From: Pelotomaculum terephthalicicum JT
Lineage (GTDB): Bacteria; Bacillota; Desulfotomaculia; Desulfotomaculales; Pelotomaculaceae
Reading direction: 5' to 3'
Length of the DNA stretch: 64,000 nt
Assembly: GCF_022410535.1 (NCBI RefSeq)
Contig: NZ_JAKNBL010000009.1
Coordinates: 30,259 to 94,258 of the forward strand
Numbering within the stretch: position 1 is the first letter of the stretch; the number at the start of each line of letters is the position of its first letter. The notes beneath the pieces are model-generated. The model saw nothing but the letters and a program-made list of their open reading frames with translations, was not told the origin of the DNA and made no database searches. Positions 27,397-35,974 of the stretch are shown here, in pieces. The translations under genes and the position numbers were made by a program.

Positions 27397-27825
27397 TTGA
27401 GGAAAGGTGTGAGCGGACAATTGCCTGCCGACATAAGAAAAGCGATTGATGAAAAGCTGGCCTTGCTGGTGCAGATCGCCTCAATAGCGGAGGAACAAGC
27501 AGCGTTGGCGGGCAGTCTTGCCGAACCGGAAAAAGCAGCCGACTTTGACCGGTTGCTGGACAAACGCCAGCGTTGTATGAATCAGGTTGATGTTATAGAT
27601 AAAAATATATCTACGCAAGGTTATGACAATGAATTAGTTTCCAAAATGAAAACAATCCTGGAACATATCCAGGATCTTGACCGGGAAACATATGAAGCAA
27701 TTTCCAAAGAAGCAAATGTTTTAAAAAACCAGATAGCCGACTTGGCACGCCGCAAAAAAGGCTTGTTTACATACAACACCAATATAATGGCCCGCAAGAG
27801 CATGATTGTGGACAAATCAAGGTAA
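27397..27825 (+). CDS. FliT/FlgN-like flagellar chaperone
   Basis: A helical, charged 142-residue protein in the usual fliT position directly after fliS. It has no strong motif, but long coiled helices (DKRQRCMNQVDVIDKNI, HIQDLDRETYEAISKEANVLKNQIADL) and a tail ending YNTNIMARKSMIVDKSR typical of FliT/FlgN-type proteins. FliT would chaperone FliD, which is in this operon. The start is uncertain (TTG 27397, GTG 27409 or TTG 27421). Its stop codon lies in a palindrome shared with the convergent gene. Confidence 0.75.
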   Translation: MRKGVSGQLPADIRKAIDEKLALLVQIASIAEEQAALAGSLAEPEKAADFDRLLDKRQRCMNQVDVIDKNISTQGYDNELVSKMKTILEHIQDLDRETYEAISKEANVLKNQIADLARRKKGLFTYNTNIMARKSMIVDKSR

Positions 27826-27841
27826 GGCAATAATTGCCTTA
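27823..27841. terminator. short palindrome joining two convergent stop codons
   Basis: TAAGGCAA, three-base loop, TTGCCTTA. The first TAA is the stop of the plus-strand chaperone gene, and the reverse complement of the last TTA is the stop of the minus-strand FlaG-like gene. It could serve as a weak bidirectional terminator; there is no strong T run. Confidence 0.5.
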
Positions 27842-28195
27842 CCTTTGACTATCCAGCATCACACCGGAAAAACCGCCTGTTCGTTCATAATCCGCCAAGA
27901 ATTTATCCGGAGACAGCTTGCGCTTTATCTCGCCGCTTTTCTTGTCAACCACCGCGACGTAAATCTCTTCGCCGTCTTCCACTAACAAGAATTCATAAGT
28001 CAGATTATACATTTTGGAGGAGTCTTTCAGCTTTTCCAGCGCCCTGATTAATTCCTTGCGGTTAACGGCCGCCCCAGCCAGCCCCATTTCCATGTTCATA
28101 GTCTGATTGACTTTGGCCTGTGACTCGGCGGGGTTGCGCTGCGGCATTGCGTCATAGACTATCAGCGATTGAAGGCCGCCCGCGCCAATCTTCAT
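27839..28195 (-). CDS. second FlaG-like protein
   Basis: A roughly 118-residue protein whose C-terminal half follows the FlaG plan: ALEKLKDSSKMYNLTYEFLLVEDGEEIYVAVVDKKSGEI... then KRKLSPDKFL. This parallels KLQFRVHEETGRIFCKVVNP...EIPTEKIL of the FlaG at 24050. It lies 36 bases after flgL and ends the flgM-flgN-flgK-flgL operon. The ATG at 28195 follows GGAAGTGG, and an upstream GTG is possible. The family assignment is by pattern only; no function for it is established. The N-terminal 40 residues are unrelated to the other FlaG. Confidence 0.7.
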   Translation of the reverse strand: MKIGAGGLQSLIVYDAMPQRNPAESQAKVNQTMNMEMGLAGAAVNRKELIRALEKLKDSSKMYNLTYEFLLVEDGEEIYVAVVDKKSGEIKRKLSPDKFLADYERTGGFSGVMLDSQR

Positions 28196-28231
28196 TGCTA
28201 CCACTTCCCATTTAGAAGCTTACTACATTAT

Positions 28232-30427
28232 TCAACTCAAGTAATCAAGCAAACTGGTCTGCATGATCGCGGCGCCGGCCGCCAGCGAGGCCTCGTATGT
28301 CAGTTTCTTCTCGTTTAGTTCCACCGTCGCCTTGGCAATATCGGTGCTGTAGTAGCCGTCCATCATATCGTTAATATTTACCTCAAGGTTGCTGTATTGT
28401 TCGTCAACCGATTCCAGGTGGTTGGTTCTGGCGCCGATTCTTACCTGCTCCTGCACCAGCCAGCCGCTTTTTTCATCAAGAAAATCCAGGCACTGACTGA
28501 TTTTTTCCGTCTGGTCGTTTTCGAGCTTCTTTCTTAGATAAACCAGGCAGTCAAAGATGTTCCCCGCGGTAAAAGTCGCGGCATCTGTTGAATCGGTTAT
28601 GGACCCGTTAAATGTAAGGTCAATATTACCGTCATAGAACTCCCCGTTACCCTCGTCCAAGGTGAAAAATTTCAGACTGGCGCCTGCGTCGGCCGCGCTA
28701 TCATTAAAAACCCACTTTCTGTCCTTCCCGTCATAGTTGACCCCAACACAGTCATCACCGGCGACCGCCTGCGCAGCCACGGAAATAACCGCTTTATCGC
28801 CCGCCTCGGCAAACCTGGTGAGGTTTATGTTCAAATCAATATCGTGCGTGCCGGAACCGTCACCGATAATGAGATGTGTCGGTGAATCCGGATTGCCGTC
28901 CTTGGGATCGGTATCGGTAAAAACCTGGCTTACACAGCCGTCGTAGCGGTTGCCGTCCTTATCATAGGTATGATAGGTAAACTTCACGGTTATATCGGTA
29001 ACACCCACACCGCCGCTCTGATTCAAATTCAGCTCCAGCGCAGTTGCCACGGCGGGATCAATCTGGGTGACCTCTATAGTCGAATCTTGCCCCGTGGTGT
29101 TTGAGCGAAGCACCAGATGATCGCTGTCGTCGAGGTAAGCTTCTCCCGCCGTCCCCAACACGCTGTTGATCTGGCTGACGACATCGGCGTTGCTGGCGAC
29201 GCCGGAAAAAGTCACCAGATAGTCAACGCCGTCAATTTTTAATCCTAGATTGCTGCCGTCAGGTATAGGGTTCGTCGTTACGTCAATGGGGTTGGCAGAA
29301 ACGATCTCCGCGTTGTCATGTGTGTAGTTGACATTGGTCACTTCCATCAAGATGGAACTGTTAAAAGCATTAGAGGCGTCCACCACCCCGACATTGCTGA
29401 CAATGGTATTCTCAGCCTGAGAGTAATAATCGGTAACCGTTGCTGTGGAATCGCCGGGGCTGACCCCGTCTACCGTGCTCACCTTGTACTCGCCGAACTG
29501 CAGGCCGTTAAACCCCGCCAGCAGCTTTAATCCTGCCAGGTCCTCATCAATCGACTTGACCTTGATATAGGTCCCCGGATTTGTACCGCTTGAGCTCAAT
29601 ACCAAATTATTATCAGCGTCCAAGGCCGCGCTGCCGTTAACTCCAAGCACACTGTTTATTGCAGTTAGCATCGCGGCGCCGGTGGACTCGCCGGTAAAAG
29701 TGACCTGATAATCGTTGCCGTCGATATTCAGCACCAGCTTGCCGTTAAGGGGCCCCCCGACCAAGTTGTCAAAAGCGTCTGTGACAGCGCCGAAAGACTT
29801 GACCATGTACTCATCACTGGTGATATCGACAGTGTCAACCGTTGAGCCGGCTCCTTTGGCCACATCAACCAGCTTGTCGAAAAAAAACCTTTTGCCGTTG
29901 ATGTTTACCTCGTACCTGCCGTCCGGCGCAATTTCACGCAGCACAGAGCTGTCGTCGCCGCTGAAGGTGAAGTCATCGCCGGACCGGTGGAAAGGTGTCT
30001 CAGTGTTTTTCAAACCGGCAAAAATATATTTGCCGCCCAGAGAAGTATTCGCCACCTCAACCATCTCGTCCGTCATGGCATCAACCAGCTTGGCGAGGTC
30101 AATCCTGTCATCCTGAGTCAAGGTACCGCCATTCGCGCCATAAACTGTATTCGTACGCACCGTCTCTATGATATCTGTGGCATTACCCAAGCCCATGTCG
30201 GTCTGCGTGAGCCACCCCAGCCCGTCGGTGATGTTGCGCTGGTACTGCTTGTTCAAGTTCAGGTTGCTTTGCAGGGCCATGGTCTGGCTGTAACCGGCCG
30301 GATCGTCGCTCGGCCGGTTAATCTTGGTGCCCAGTGAAATCTGTTCCTGGGTTTTGGATATCCCGCTCAGATTTTTCTGAAACGCATATTGCATGCTGTT
30401 TGTAATCATCCGCTGGGTGACGCGCAT
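28232..30427 (-). CDS. flgL: flagellar hook-filament junction protein FlgL (HAP3), enlarged
   Basis: FlgL joins the hook-associated FlgK to the filament. The N-terminal D0/D1 (MRVTQRMITNSMQYAFQKNL, then ISLGTKINRPSDDPAGY) and the C-terminal helix (LESVDEQYSNLEVNINDMMDG through AAIMQTSLLDYLS) are typical. At 731 residues it is more than twice the usual size (about 300). The middle holds two copies of a module of about 76 residues (residues 228-303 and 391-468) that also occurs twice in FliD, plus calcium-binding-like Asp/Gly-rich stretches. It follows flgK by 22 bases. Confidence 0.94.
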   Translation of the reverse strand: MRVTQRMITNSMQYAFQKNLSGISKTQEQISLGTKINRPSDDPAGYSQTMALQSNLNLNKQYQRNITDGLGWLTQTDMGLGNATDIIETVRTNTVYGANGGTLTQDDRIDLAKLVDAMTDEMVEVANTSLGGKYIFAGLKNTETPFHRSGDDFTFSGDDSSVLREIAPDGRYEVNINGKRFFFDKLVDVAKGAGSTVDTVDITSDEYMVKSFGAVTDAFDNLVGGPLNGKLVLNIDGNDYQVTFTGESTGAAMLTAINSVLGVNGSAALDADNNLVLSSSGTNPGTYIKVKSIDEDLAGLKLLAGFNGLQFGEYKVSTVDGVSPGDSTATVTDYYSQAENTIVSNVGVVDASNAFNSSILMEVTNVNYTHDNAEIVSANPIDVTTNPIPDGSNLGLKIDGVDYLVTFSGVASNADVVSQINSVLGTAGEAYLDDSDHLVLRSNTTGQDSTIEVTQIDPAVATALELNLNQSGGVGVTDITVKFTYHTYDKDGNRYDGCVSQVFTDTDPKDGNPDSPTHLIIGDGSGTHDIDLNINLTRFAEAGDKAVISVAAQAVAGDDCVGVNYDGKDRKWVFNDSAADAGASLKFFTLDEGNGEFYDGNIDLTFNGSITDSTDAATFTAGNIFDCLVYLRKKLENDQTEKISQCLDFLDEKSGWLVQEQVRIGARTNHLESVDEQYSNLEVNINDMMDGYYSTDIAKATVELNEKKLTYEASLAAGAAIMQTSLLDYLS

Positions 30428-30449
30428 TTTTGATCACCTCTCACAAAAC

Positions 30450-31787
30450 TTATACCGCAGTGCGGTTAATCAGAGTGTCCAGCAGTTCGTCCATCACCGT
30501 AATTGTCCTGGCCGACGACTGGTAGGCGTATTGAAACTGGATCATTTTAGTCAGTTCCTCGTCGGTGGAAACACCAATCAACGACTCCCGCAGGTTATCG
30601 ACCTGAGTCATCACCGCATTCTGCGTCCCGAGCCGGTCCGCCGAACCTTGCGTGTCGGCGCCGATCATGGTGGTCAGGCCGCGGTAGTAACCTTCAAATG
30701 TAGCGGTATTGCCAAGCATGGTCAAATCCGTGCGCAAACCACCGATATCAAGCGCCATATCGCCGTTGACATTGGTAATCGCCGACTGCACATCCGCCGA
30801 CAAGTTAAAGTCGGCCGCGCCGGTGGCGGTGAAGAAATCCGGGTAAGTGCCGCTCGCCGTCGTGGTCGCGTGCAGCGCGTTGACAACATTTGTCAAGCCC
30901 AGGGCGAGCTCATCCATCATTGACATGTATTCGTCCACTTTATCAAGGGCGTCAAAATAGCCGACCAGCATGCCTGTTTCCGGGTTTGTCGCCGCCCAGC
31001 CTTCGGCGTCGGCGCGCGTTATATCCACCCTGCTGTTGTCGAAGGCAACCAACTCCTGGCCGTACAGGGACACCGACACATACCCGTCTGCAGAATTCTC
31101 CACGGTAACCCGGCCGATTTTGCCTAGCTCGTCCAGTAGCAGATCCCTCTTATCCAGCAAATCATTGGGCTGCTCGCCCAGCTTGATTATCCGCGCTATG
31201 GCCGTGCTGACCTCCGTAATCTGCTGGGTAAGGCTGTTGATTCGGGCGACCTTTTCATCGATCACACTGTCGATGTTATTGCGTACATCGGAAAGCTGCA
31301 TGTAGGTCTGCCGGAAGGTAGTGGCCAGCTCAGCGCCCGCTTCGCGCACGGCGGCTTTAGGTCCGATGTCCTGGGGAGTGTTGTTCAAGTCTTCCCAGGC
31401 GTTAAAAAACTTGCCGATCAAAGTCTGGAGGCCATATTCCTCGTCCGGCTCGGGGAAAGCGGCCTCAACCTTTTTCAAAGATTCGTTCAGGCCTTCCCAG
31501 TAACCTTGCGAGCAGGCCACATCACGCCACTGGTTGTCCATATAAAGATCCCGGTAGCGGCGAATGTAAGTAATCTCCACCCCGGTGCCAATCTGGCCGG
31601 GAAGCAGCTTCTGGTTTAAAACCGGGTTGCAGTACGGATCGGTGGCCTCATGCACGGCTTCCTGCCTGCTGTACCCTTCCGTACTGGCGTTGGACAGATT
31701 ATGGCCAACCACTTCCAAGGCCTGGCGCTCGGCTTGCAAGCCGCGCCGGCCTATCTCAAGGCCGAAAAATGTACCTGGTCCGGACAT
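30450..31787 (-). CDS. flgK: flagellar hook-associated protein FlgK (HAP1)
   Basis: FlgK is the first junction layer on the hook. The product opens FFGLEIGRRGLQAERQALEVVGHNLSNASTEGYSRQEA-like, the rod/hook/HAP signature. It contains NTPQDIGPKAAVREAGAELA and ends MIQFQYAYQSSARTITVMDELLDTLINRTAV, the paired C-terminal helix. The 445-residue length is at the short end for the family but complete. It is read from the sigma-28 promoter ahead of flgM. A short inverted repeat (31810-31860) separates it from flgN. Confidence 0.96.
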   Translation of the reverse strand: MSGPGTFFGLEIGRRGLQAERQALEVVGHNLSNASTEGYSRQEAVHEATDPYCNPVLNQKLLPGQIGTGVEITYIRRYRDLYMDNQWRDVACSQGYWEGLNESLKKVEAAFPEPDEEYGLQTLIGKFFNAWEDLNNTPQDIGPKAAVREAGAELATTFRQTYMQLSDVRNNIDSVIDEKVARINSLTQQITEVSTAIARIIKLGEQPNDLLDKRDLLLDELGKIGRVTVENSADGYVSVSLYGQELVAFDNSRVDITRADAEGWAATNPETGMLVGYFDALDKVDEYMSMMDELALGLTNVVNALHATTTASGTYPDFFTATGAADFNLSADVQSAITNVNGDMALDIGGLRTDLTMLGNTATFEGYYRGLTTMIGADTQGSADRLGTQNAVMTQVDNLRESLIGVSTDEELTKMIQFQYAYQSSARTITVMDELLDTLINRTAV

Positions 31788-31809
31788 TTAAAAACCACCT
31801 TTCCGCAGT

Positions 31810-31860
31810 CAGGAGTCAGAATATTTCAAGACGATAAACATTTTTTTATTCTGACTCCTG
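31810..31860. repeat. GGAGTCAGAAT-type intergenic inverted repeat (copy 1)
   Basis: CAGGAGTCAGAATA (31810-31823) and its exact complement TATTCTGACTCCTG (31847-31860) flank 23 bases, and a degenerate third arm (TTCTGATACCTGACT) follows. Similar strings occur at 36502-36566 and 42203-42230. It sits between flgN and flgK and may attenuate or stabilise the transcript. Confidence 0.7.
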
Positions 31861-31880
31861 CATTCTGATACCTGACTTAT

Positions 31881-32393
31881 TTATATAGTCTTATTTACCA
31901 GCAGCTTTTTATTGCTTCCTTGATCGTAACCGCCGTTTACCCCGTAGGTAAGTCCGTCTTCCGGATTAACGGCGCTTAATATTATCCTGTTGAACATAAG
32001 CGCCCGCCTGGTCATAATCGCGTTAATCTTATTGACTTCACGCAGCAGATCAGCCTTCGAGCTCATTTCCCTTAGAAGCGTTTCCAGCTTATCCTTGGTT
32101 CCCCCGCTCGCGTGAGGGAGAACATCAGCCAGCCTGCTGCCGTGCGAAAGACCCAATTCAGCCTCCAGCGCCGCCTGAATGCGGCGGCGTTCTTCCTCCA
32201 CCGCGGTCATATCGGCAACTAGATTGTTAACCTGCTTGACGGCTGCTTCAATAGCTTCCGCATCATTTTCTCTAAGGGCCGCCGTTTGCTGCTCACACGC
32301 CGAATAGAGGCCGGCCATGAGGCCGTCCTCGCGGGTAAGGCAGTCCACCAGGGAGTCCAGAGAACCAATCGGCCGGTTATCCAATGTCATCAC
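31881..32393 (-). CDS. flgN: FlgN-family flagellar chaperone
   Basis: FlgN chaperones the hook-associated proteins FlgK and FlgL, encoded next. The 170-residue product is helical, with LDSLVDCLTREDGLMAGLYSACEQQTAALREN-like opening and VEEERRRIQAALEAELGL, and ends with a less ordered tail. Position between flgM and flgK is the standard place. The start codons GTG (32393) and ATG (32390) overlap the flgM stop, so translation is coupled. Confidence 0.85.
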   Translation of the reverse strand: MMTLDNRPIGSLDSLVDCLTREDGLMAGLYSACEQQTAALRENDAEAIEAAVKQVNNLVADMTAVEEERRRIQAALEAELGLSHGSRLADVLPHASGGTKDKLETLLREMSSKADLLREVNKINAIMTRRALMFNRIILSAVNPEDGLTYGVNGGYDQGSNKKLLVNKTI

Positions 32394-32701
32394 CGCCTGA
32401 TGTCTATGCTTATCTTATCTTCCAGGATACCGTCGGCAATCTTGCCAACGTCAGGCTTATAGGTACCTTCCTGAATACGTTTCTTAATCGAAGAAACCAA
32501 ATCCTCCCGCACATCGGGAAGCTCTTTAAGCTCCGCGCGGTAAATCTGGGCCTGGCGAGCCTCCGGTGAGATATCCAGTATGTCGTCGCGCGTTATCTTG
32601 CCGCCGTCATTGTTTTTTTGAATGTTAGTTTTTTCTTGTTTTATTTGCTGGGCGGCATACGCTTTGGCGACGTCAAATCCGTTAGTCCCTTTAATGATCA
32701 C
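32390..32701 (-). CDS. flgM: anti-sigma-28 factor FlgM
   Basis: FlgM holds sigma-28 inactive until the hook is complete and is then exported. The roughly 103-residue product has a disordered N-terminal half. The C-terminal sigma-binding region includes ISPEARQAQIYRAELKELPDVRED, LVSSIKKRIQEGTYKPDVGKIADGIL, a classic FlgM pattern. GTG at 32701 fits the AAGGTG site best; GTG 32710 is an alternative. It is the first gene behind a sigma-28 promoter, so its synthesis is fed back through its own target. Confidence 0.93.
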   Translation of the reverse strand: MIIKGTNGFDVAKAYAAQQIKQEKTNIQKNNDGGKITRDDILDISPEARQAQIYRAELKELPDVREDLVSSIKKRIQEGTYKPDVGKIADGILEDKISIDIRR

Positions 32702-32743
32702 CGGTTTCACCTTCTTTCCGGCTACTCTTTAATCCTATAAAGA

Positions 32744-32770
32744 ATATCGGCATCCGGCCCAAAAACTTTA
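32744..32770 (-). promoter_or_regulatory. sigma-28 promoter of flgM-flgN-flgK-flgL
   Basis: On the minus strand: TAAA (32767-32770), exactly 15 bases, GCCGATAT (32744-32751). This is a perfect match to the sigma-28 consensus, with the -10 about 43 bases before the flgM start. Confidence 0.94.
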
Positions 32771-32779
32771 GATTATACT

Positions 32780-33913
32780 TTAGATTATATTGATAATTTC
32801 TTGAGCAATCTGCGGGAGAGGGGTGACGCGGTCGGCGGCTCCGGCCTCCACCGCCGCCCGGGGCATGCCGTAAACCACACAACTGCTTTCCGCTTCGGCA
32901 ATAGTGCGGCCTTTGTAGTTTTTGATCTCTTTCATCCCCCTGGCGCCGTCCCGGCCCATGCCGGTCATCAGCACCCCCACAGTGGAATCGCCGAACATAC
33001 GCGCCGCCGAAGTCATCACACCGTCCACCGACGGGCGGAACCCCCCCGGAGGCAACGGTGCGCTGCCTTTGTCCAGAACCACGGCGACACTGCCGCCCCT
33101 GTCACGAAAGGTCAAGTCGAACCCGGCCGGAGCGACCAGCACGCGGCCGGCCTTAATTAAATCGCCGTCTTCGGCGTGGCGCACTTCCAGGTGGCTTTTC
33201 CGGTCAAGGTGCTCGGCCAGGGGCTTGGAAAATCCCGCCGGGATGTGCTGCACAACAACCACCGGCACGGGAAAATCGCGCGGCAGGACAGGCACCACCT
33301 GTTGCAGCGCGGCAGGGCCGCCGGTGGAGCAGCCAATCACCACAATACGCGTACGGCCGGCAAAGCGCCCCGCGGGAAGAACCGGCTTCCCGCGCTCCGC
33401 CGCCGGTGCGGGCCTGTCCGCCCGGCGCCCGGAATCAGCAGCGGTTCCGCCAACACCGGCCGGCTTTGGCTTTAATGGACCCGCGACATTTAAAGGCCGC
33501 CGGGTAAAGCGGGAAAGCGGAACGGCGACAGCCACCTTAATTTTGCCGGCCAGTTCTTCGACCATCGGATTAAGTTTGGAAGGGCCGGTCGGCTTGGTAA
33601 CAAAATCCAGCGCCCCGAAGGTGAGCGCCTCAATAGTCGCCCGGGTGCCCAATGAGGTGAGCGTGCTGCACATAATCACCGGCAGCGGGCACTCACGCAT
33701 GATCCGGCGCAGCGCGGCAAGACCGTCGAGCACCGGCATTTCTACGTCAAGAGTAACAACATCAGGTTCAAGCGCCTTAATCTTATCCAGCGCGTCCTGG
33801 CCGTTCACAGCCGTTCCAATCACCCGAATGTCCTTATAATTACCCAGCATTTTACTGATCAGCTGGCGCATCAGGGCGGAATCGTCAACAACCAAAACCT
33901 TAGCTGGCGGCAT
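32780..33913 (-). CDS. cheB: chemotaxis response regulator protein-glutamate methylesterase CheB
   Basis: CheB removes methyl groups from chemoreceptors during adaptation. An N-terminal receiver domain (KVLVVDDSALMRQLISKML; phosphorylated Asp in PDVVTLDVEMPVLDG) is joined by a linker rich in Pro/Ala/Arg to the methylesterase domain. Its catalytic Ser is in VIGCSTGGPAAL, His in VVVQHIPAGFSKPLAEHL and Asp in GVLMTGMGRDGA. The 377-residue length is normal. It overlaps the end of cheA by 14 bases. No cheR lies in the window. Confidence 0.97.
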   Translation of the reverse strand: MPPAKVLVVDDSALMRQLISKMLGNYKDIRVIGTAVNGQDALDKIKALEPDVVTLDVEMPVLDGLAALRRIMRECPLPVIMCSTLTSLGTRATIEALTFGALDFVTKPTGPSKLNPMVEELAGKIKVAVAVPLSRFTRRPLNVAGPLKPKPAGVGGTAADSGRRADRPAPAAERGKPVLPAGRFAGRTRIVVIGCSTGGPAALQQVVPVLPRDFPVPVVVVQHIPAGFSKPLAEHLDRKSHLEVRHAEDGDLIKAGRVLVAPAGFDLTFRDRGGSVAVVLDKGSAPLPPGGFRPSVDGVMTSAARMFGDSTVGVLMTGMGRDGARGMKEIKNYKGRTIAEAESSCVVYGMPRAAVEAGAADRVTPLPQIAQEIINII

Positions 33914-35972
33914 ATACTGCCTCCTCGACGCCGATCTCCTTCACCAGGCTCCGCACATCCACAATCAAGGCCACCTGGCCGTCACCAAGGATGGTGGCGC
34001 CGGAAAGACAGGGCACTTTACCAAGGTAATCGCCCAATGATTTGATCACTATTTCAAGCTCTCCCAATAATTTGTCCACGATCACTCCGACTTTTTTCTC
34101 CCCGATCCCCAGGACCACGACAAACAGGCGGTCCATTTCCGCGCAGGTTTCCCGCTCAAAAATATCGGATAGCCTGACCAAGGGCAGGACGCGCCCCCGC
34201 ACCAGGATAACCTCGTTGTGTTTCACTCTCTTGATTTCCTCCGCCTTGACACTGATTGTCTCCACAACATTGGTAAGCGGGAAAGCGAATTGTTCGTTGC
34301 CCAGCTCCACCATCAAAGCCCGGATAATGGCCAGCGTGAGAGGAAGCTTAATGGTAAAGGTGGTTCCCACTCCAGGCACGCTGGAAACATCGGTAATCCC
34401 GTTTATCTGCTCAATATGGCTGCGCACTATATCCATACCCACACCCCGTCCGGAAAGGTCGCTGACTTTAGCGACCGTGGAGAAACCAGGCAAAAAGATC
34501 AGGTTCAGCGCCTCCTGATCAGACATCCTCTGAGCCACTTCACCGTTAATAAGACCCTTTTCCACAGCTTTGGCGCGGAGCTTGACCGGGTCCATCCCTT
34601 TCCCGTCGTCCTGTATGGTTATGATAATGTGGTTTTCCATATATGAAGCTTTAAGCTTCAGCACTCCGTTCCTTGGCTTGCCCAGTCTGACTCTCTCTTC
34701 CGGTCCCTCTACGCCGTGGTCGAGGGCATTCCTGATCAAGTGAATGAGAGGGTCGCCGATAACTTCGATGACATTGCGGTCAAGCTCGGTTTCATGACCT
34801 TCAACAATAAAATCTACTTCCTTGTTCAGCTTTTGGGCCAGGTCGCGCACCATTCTGGGGAAACGATTGAACACTTGCGCCACCGGCAGCATCCTGGCTT
34901 TCATGATCTGTTCCTGCAGGTCGCCGGCAACCTGACCCAGATGGCTGGAGATCTCGTTCATCGTTTCCACCATGTCCCCGGAACCGGAGCCGAAGCGCCC
35001 TTCGAAAATTTCCGCGAAACGGTTCAATCTGGTGCGGTCTATCACCAATTCTCCCACCAGGTTCATCAGGGTGTCCAGCTTCTGGACATCCACCCGGACA
35101 GTTTGCACGGTTTTTACTTCATGATCGGCCCGCGCCGCCTGCTCCGTTTTTTCCGCCGACGCGTCTGAAGCCGCCTGCTCGCGGACTTCCTGGCCGGCTG
35201 CCAGTTTTATGCGGTTTACCTCGGTCTTCGCCACTTCCGAAACAGTCATCAACAGGTTTCTGACCCGGTCCGGGTCCTCACCGGTGAGCAAAATAACCCG
35301 GAAACCGGTTTCAAAATTGCCTTCCTGAATATCCTCGGCGGGCGGCTGGCTTTTAATCACTTCACCCATCTGCTGGAGGGTTTCAAAAACCAGAAAGGCG
35401 CGGACAGATTTCATCTGACAGCCGGCATCAAGCTGAACAGTTACCCAGTAGGCCTGAAGACCTTTAAGCTCGGCCTCCCTGATCACATCTTCTTCAACTT
35501 CCCCGATGCCATCGTCAATAGCGCCGGCCGGCTGTTTTGACGGACCCCTGCCGCTTTCCGGCGCCTCGCCGGGCGAGGGGGGGGAACCAATTCCCTGGAA
35601 CTGTTTCAGGCTGGTTACCACCTGTTCGATATCTACGGAAACGTCTTTGCCGATTATCTCGTCCCGCAGTATTTGCAGAGTGTCCAAAGCCATAAAGAGC
35701 GTGTCCACCAGCGGGCCGGACACGGGAAGAAGCCCTTTGCGCATTTGGTCGAAAAGGTTTTCTATCTCGTGGGTGAGGGAGGCCATCTTATCATAGCCCA
35801 TCACGGCTGACGATCCTTTGATGGTATGGGCGGCCCGGAAAATCTCCTGGAGCGCCTCCTGGCTTCCCCCTTCGCGTTCCAGCACCAATATATTTTCATT
35901 AAGCACCTGAATTTTTTCTTCCAATTCGTCCAGGAAAACGCTGATTTCTTCGTCTGAAAACATATTTTCCAC
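33900..35972 (-). CDS. cheA: chemotaxis histidine kinase CheA
   Basis: CheA phosphorylates CheY and CheB in response to receptors. The phosphoaccepting His is in the HPt domain (FRAAHTIKGSSAVMGYDKM, near residue 48). A P2-like domain follows (about 175-250), then the dimerisation domain (LDTLMNLVGELVIDRTRL). The ATP-binding domain has LIRNALDHGVE and GRGVGMDIVRSHI, and a CheW-like P5 ends the protein. The 690-residue length is normal. It lies 2 bases after cheW and overlaps cheB. Confidence 0.98.
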   Translation of the reverse strand: MENMFSDEEISVFLDELEEKIQVLNENILVLEREGGSQEALQEIFRAAHTIKGSSAVMGYDKMASLTHEIENLFDQMRKGLLPVSGPLVDTLFMALDTLQILRDEIIGKDVSVDIEQVVTSLKQFQGIGSPPSPGEAPESGRGPSKQPAGAIDDGIGEVEEDVIREAELKGLQAYWVTVQLDAGCQMKSVRAFLVFETLQQMGEVIKSQPPAEDIQEGNFETGFRVILLTGEDPDRVRNLLMTVSEVAKTEVNRIKLAAGQEVREQAASDASAEKTEQAARADHEVKTVQTVRVDVQKLDTLMNLVGELVIDRTRLNRFAEIFEGRFGSGSGDMVETMNEISSHLGQVAGDLQEQIMKARMLPVAQVFNRFPRMVRDLAQKLNKEVDFIVEGHETELDRNVIEVIGDPLIHLIRNALDHGVEGPEERVRLGKPRNGVLKLKASYMENHIIITIQDDGKGMDPVKLRAKAVEKGLINGEVAQRMSDQEALNLIFLPGFSTVAKVSDLSGRGVGMDIVRSHIEQINGITDVSSVPGVGTTFTIKLPLTLAIIRALMVELGNEQFAFPLTNVVETISVKAEEIKRVKHNEVILVRGRVLPLVRLSDIFERETCAEMDRLFVVVLGIGEKKVGVIVDKLLGELEIVIKSLGDYLGKVPCLSGATILGDGQVALIVDVRSLVKEIGVEEAVYAAS

Positions 35973-35974
35973 CC

